Shown here one piece after another: positions 14,658-15,239 of a DNA stretch of 15,239 bases (the stretch's first letter is position 1; each line of letters opens with the position of its first letter). The notes beneath the pieces are model-generated. The model had not been told where the DNA came from. It made no database searches and worked only from the letters and a program-made list of their open reading frames with translations. The position numbers and the translations under genes are program-made. Source of the DNA: Methanobacterium sp. (GTDB taxonomy: Archaea > Methanobacteriota > Methanobacteria > Methanobacteriales > Methanobacteriaceae); NCBI GenBank assembly GCA_030539815.1, contig JAUNXM010000036.1, positions 1 to 15,239 on the forward strand, given 5' to 3'.

Positions 14658-15239
14658 ATGGAAAACACTTTAATATCAACAATTTATTCCCTGGAACCAG
14701 TAATGGCTTGCATTACCCAGTTCTCCCCGGATAAGATCATACTTCTTAGGGAGGAAAACCCACCGGATAAGATCTTAGAAGCAGAGCGAATGCTCCAGGA
14801 AACAGTGGGCAAAGTTCTGGAAATCAAGTCCATACCCACCAGTGTCTACAACGTGGTTATAGTTGCCAAGGACATCGTGGAAATCATTGAAGAAGAATAC
14901 GCCCACGGACGTAACATTGTGGTTAACATTAGTGGAGGTAGAAAACCCCAGGCACTGGGGGCTCTATTTGGAAGTTACGCCCGTCACAAAATGGTGGAAA
15001 AGATCGTTTACATCACCGAGGAGGATAAAAATATAATAGACCTACCCATCCTCAACTTCGGAATATCTAAAACCAAAAGGATCATACTGGAAGAACTCAA
15101 CGCCGGAGAGAACAACGTCAAAAACCTGTCCATCAAGATCGGGATAAGCAGGGGGATGACCTACAACCACATCCGAGAACTTCGAGAAATGGGCTTTATA
15201 GATCCTAAAGCATTTAAAATTACCAGTGCCGGTGAACTG
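14658..15239 (+). CDS. CARF-HTH transcription regulator, Csa3-like (cut by window end)
   Basis: 194 codons are open up to the window edge, so the C-terminus is missing. The N-terminal half is a Rossmann-like CARF domain: [13 protein letters not shown] (about 7-19), [12 protein letters not shown], then [20 protein letters not shown] (about 90-109), where [11 protein letters not shown] is the ligand-loop motif of CARF proteins. From about residue 137 ([20 protein letters not shown]), a winged helix-turn-helix begins with [18 protein letters not shown] as the recognition part. Proteins of this build (the CRISPR locus-related DNA-binding group, Csa3) are thought to bind cyclic oligoadenylate and control cas genes or arrays. 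No cas gene or array is inside the window; any such locus must lie to the right. The ATG at 14658 has only a weak GGTAAA ahead of it. Confidence 0.82.
   Translation, partial: MENTLISTIYSLEPVMACITQFSPDKIILLREENPPDKILEAERMLQETVGKVLEIKSIPTSVYNVVIVAKDIVEIIEEEYAHGRNIVVNISGGRKPQALGALFGSYARHKMVEKIVYITEEDKNIIDLPILNFGISKTKRIILEELNAGENNVKNLSIKIGISRGMTYNHIRELREMGFIDPKAFKITSAGEL

Overview
The window looks like chromosome from a methanogenic archaeon of the Methanobacteriaceae, most likely Methanobacterium. The reasons are AT-rich intergenic DNA with archaeal TATA boxes, GGAG/GGTGAT ribosome-binding sites, sequon-rich envelope proteins, a CARF-HTH regulator of the Csa3 kind, a single-domain response regulator, and several small membrane families that I associate with this group. 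This placement comes from recognition, not from a marker gene. No tRNA, rRNA, transposase or CRISPR array is visible.

Left part (1-1884). A non-coding stretch ends in a tandem 23-bp repeat. It is followed by two minus-strand envelope genes: a secreted TIM-barrel, glycoside-hydrolase-like protein, and a membrane-anchored protein with a double CxxC domain. They share a strand with a 17-bp gap and probably form one transcript. A divergent promoter region separates them from the next block.

Central block (1885-9504, plus strand). Four DNA-end-processing genes lie in a row. The first two are an Mre11/SbcD-like nuclease and a Rad50/SbcC-like ATPase, which overlap by ATGA. After a short gap with a T-run and a new promoter come a UvrD/AddA-type superfamily 1 helicase and a RecB/Cas4/AddB-like nuclease with an iron-sulfur cysteine set, 13 bp apart. 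Together they look like a nuclease-ATPase pair beside a helicase-nuclease pair, and could serve double-strand-break processing or defence. The Rad50-like protein has no CxxC zinc hook, and the Mre11-like protein has Glu where one metal-binding His is usual. This is therefore probably an accessory set rather than the cell's core Mre11-Rad50.

Right part (9505-14435). A minus-strand pair encodes two related membrane proteins with a conserved His pattern (DUF4405-like, possibly haem-binding). The longer one also carries an extracytoplasmic Cys-rich segment and appears to start at an ATA codon behind a strong ribosome-binding site. Upstream of the pair is a 440-bp leader with a 48-bp tandem repeat and a palindrome. 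Then come a lone plus-strand small membrane protein, a minus-strand response regulator followed by an ARPP-1-like protein, a small membrane protein with its own terminator, and a DUF2085 gene followed by a membrane-anchored OB-fold-like gene.

Right edge (14436-15239). A divergent promoter region leads to a CARF-HTH regulator that is cut off by the window end. It may mark the border of a CRISPR-Cas locus further right.
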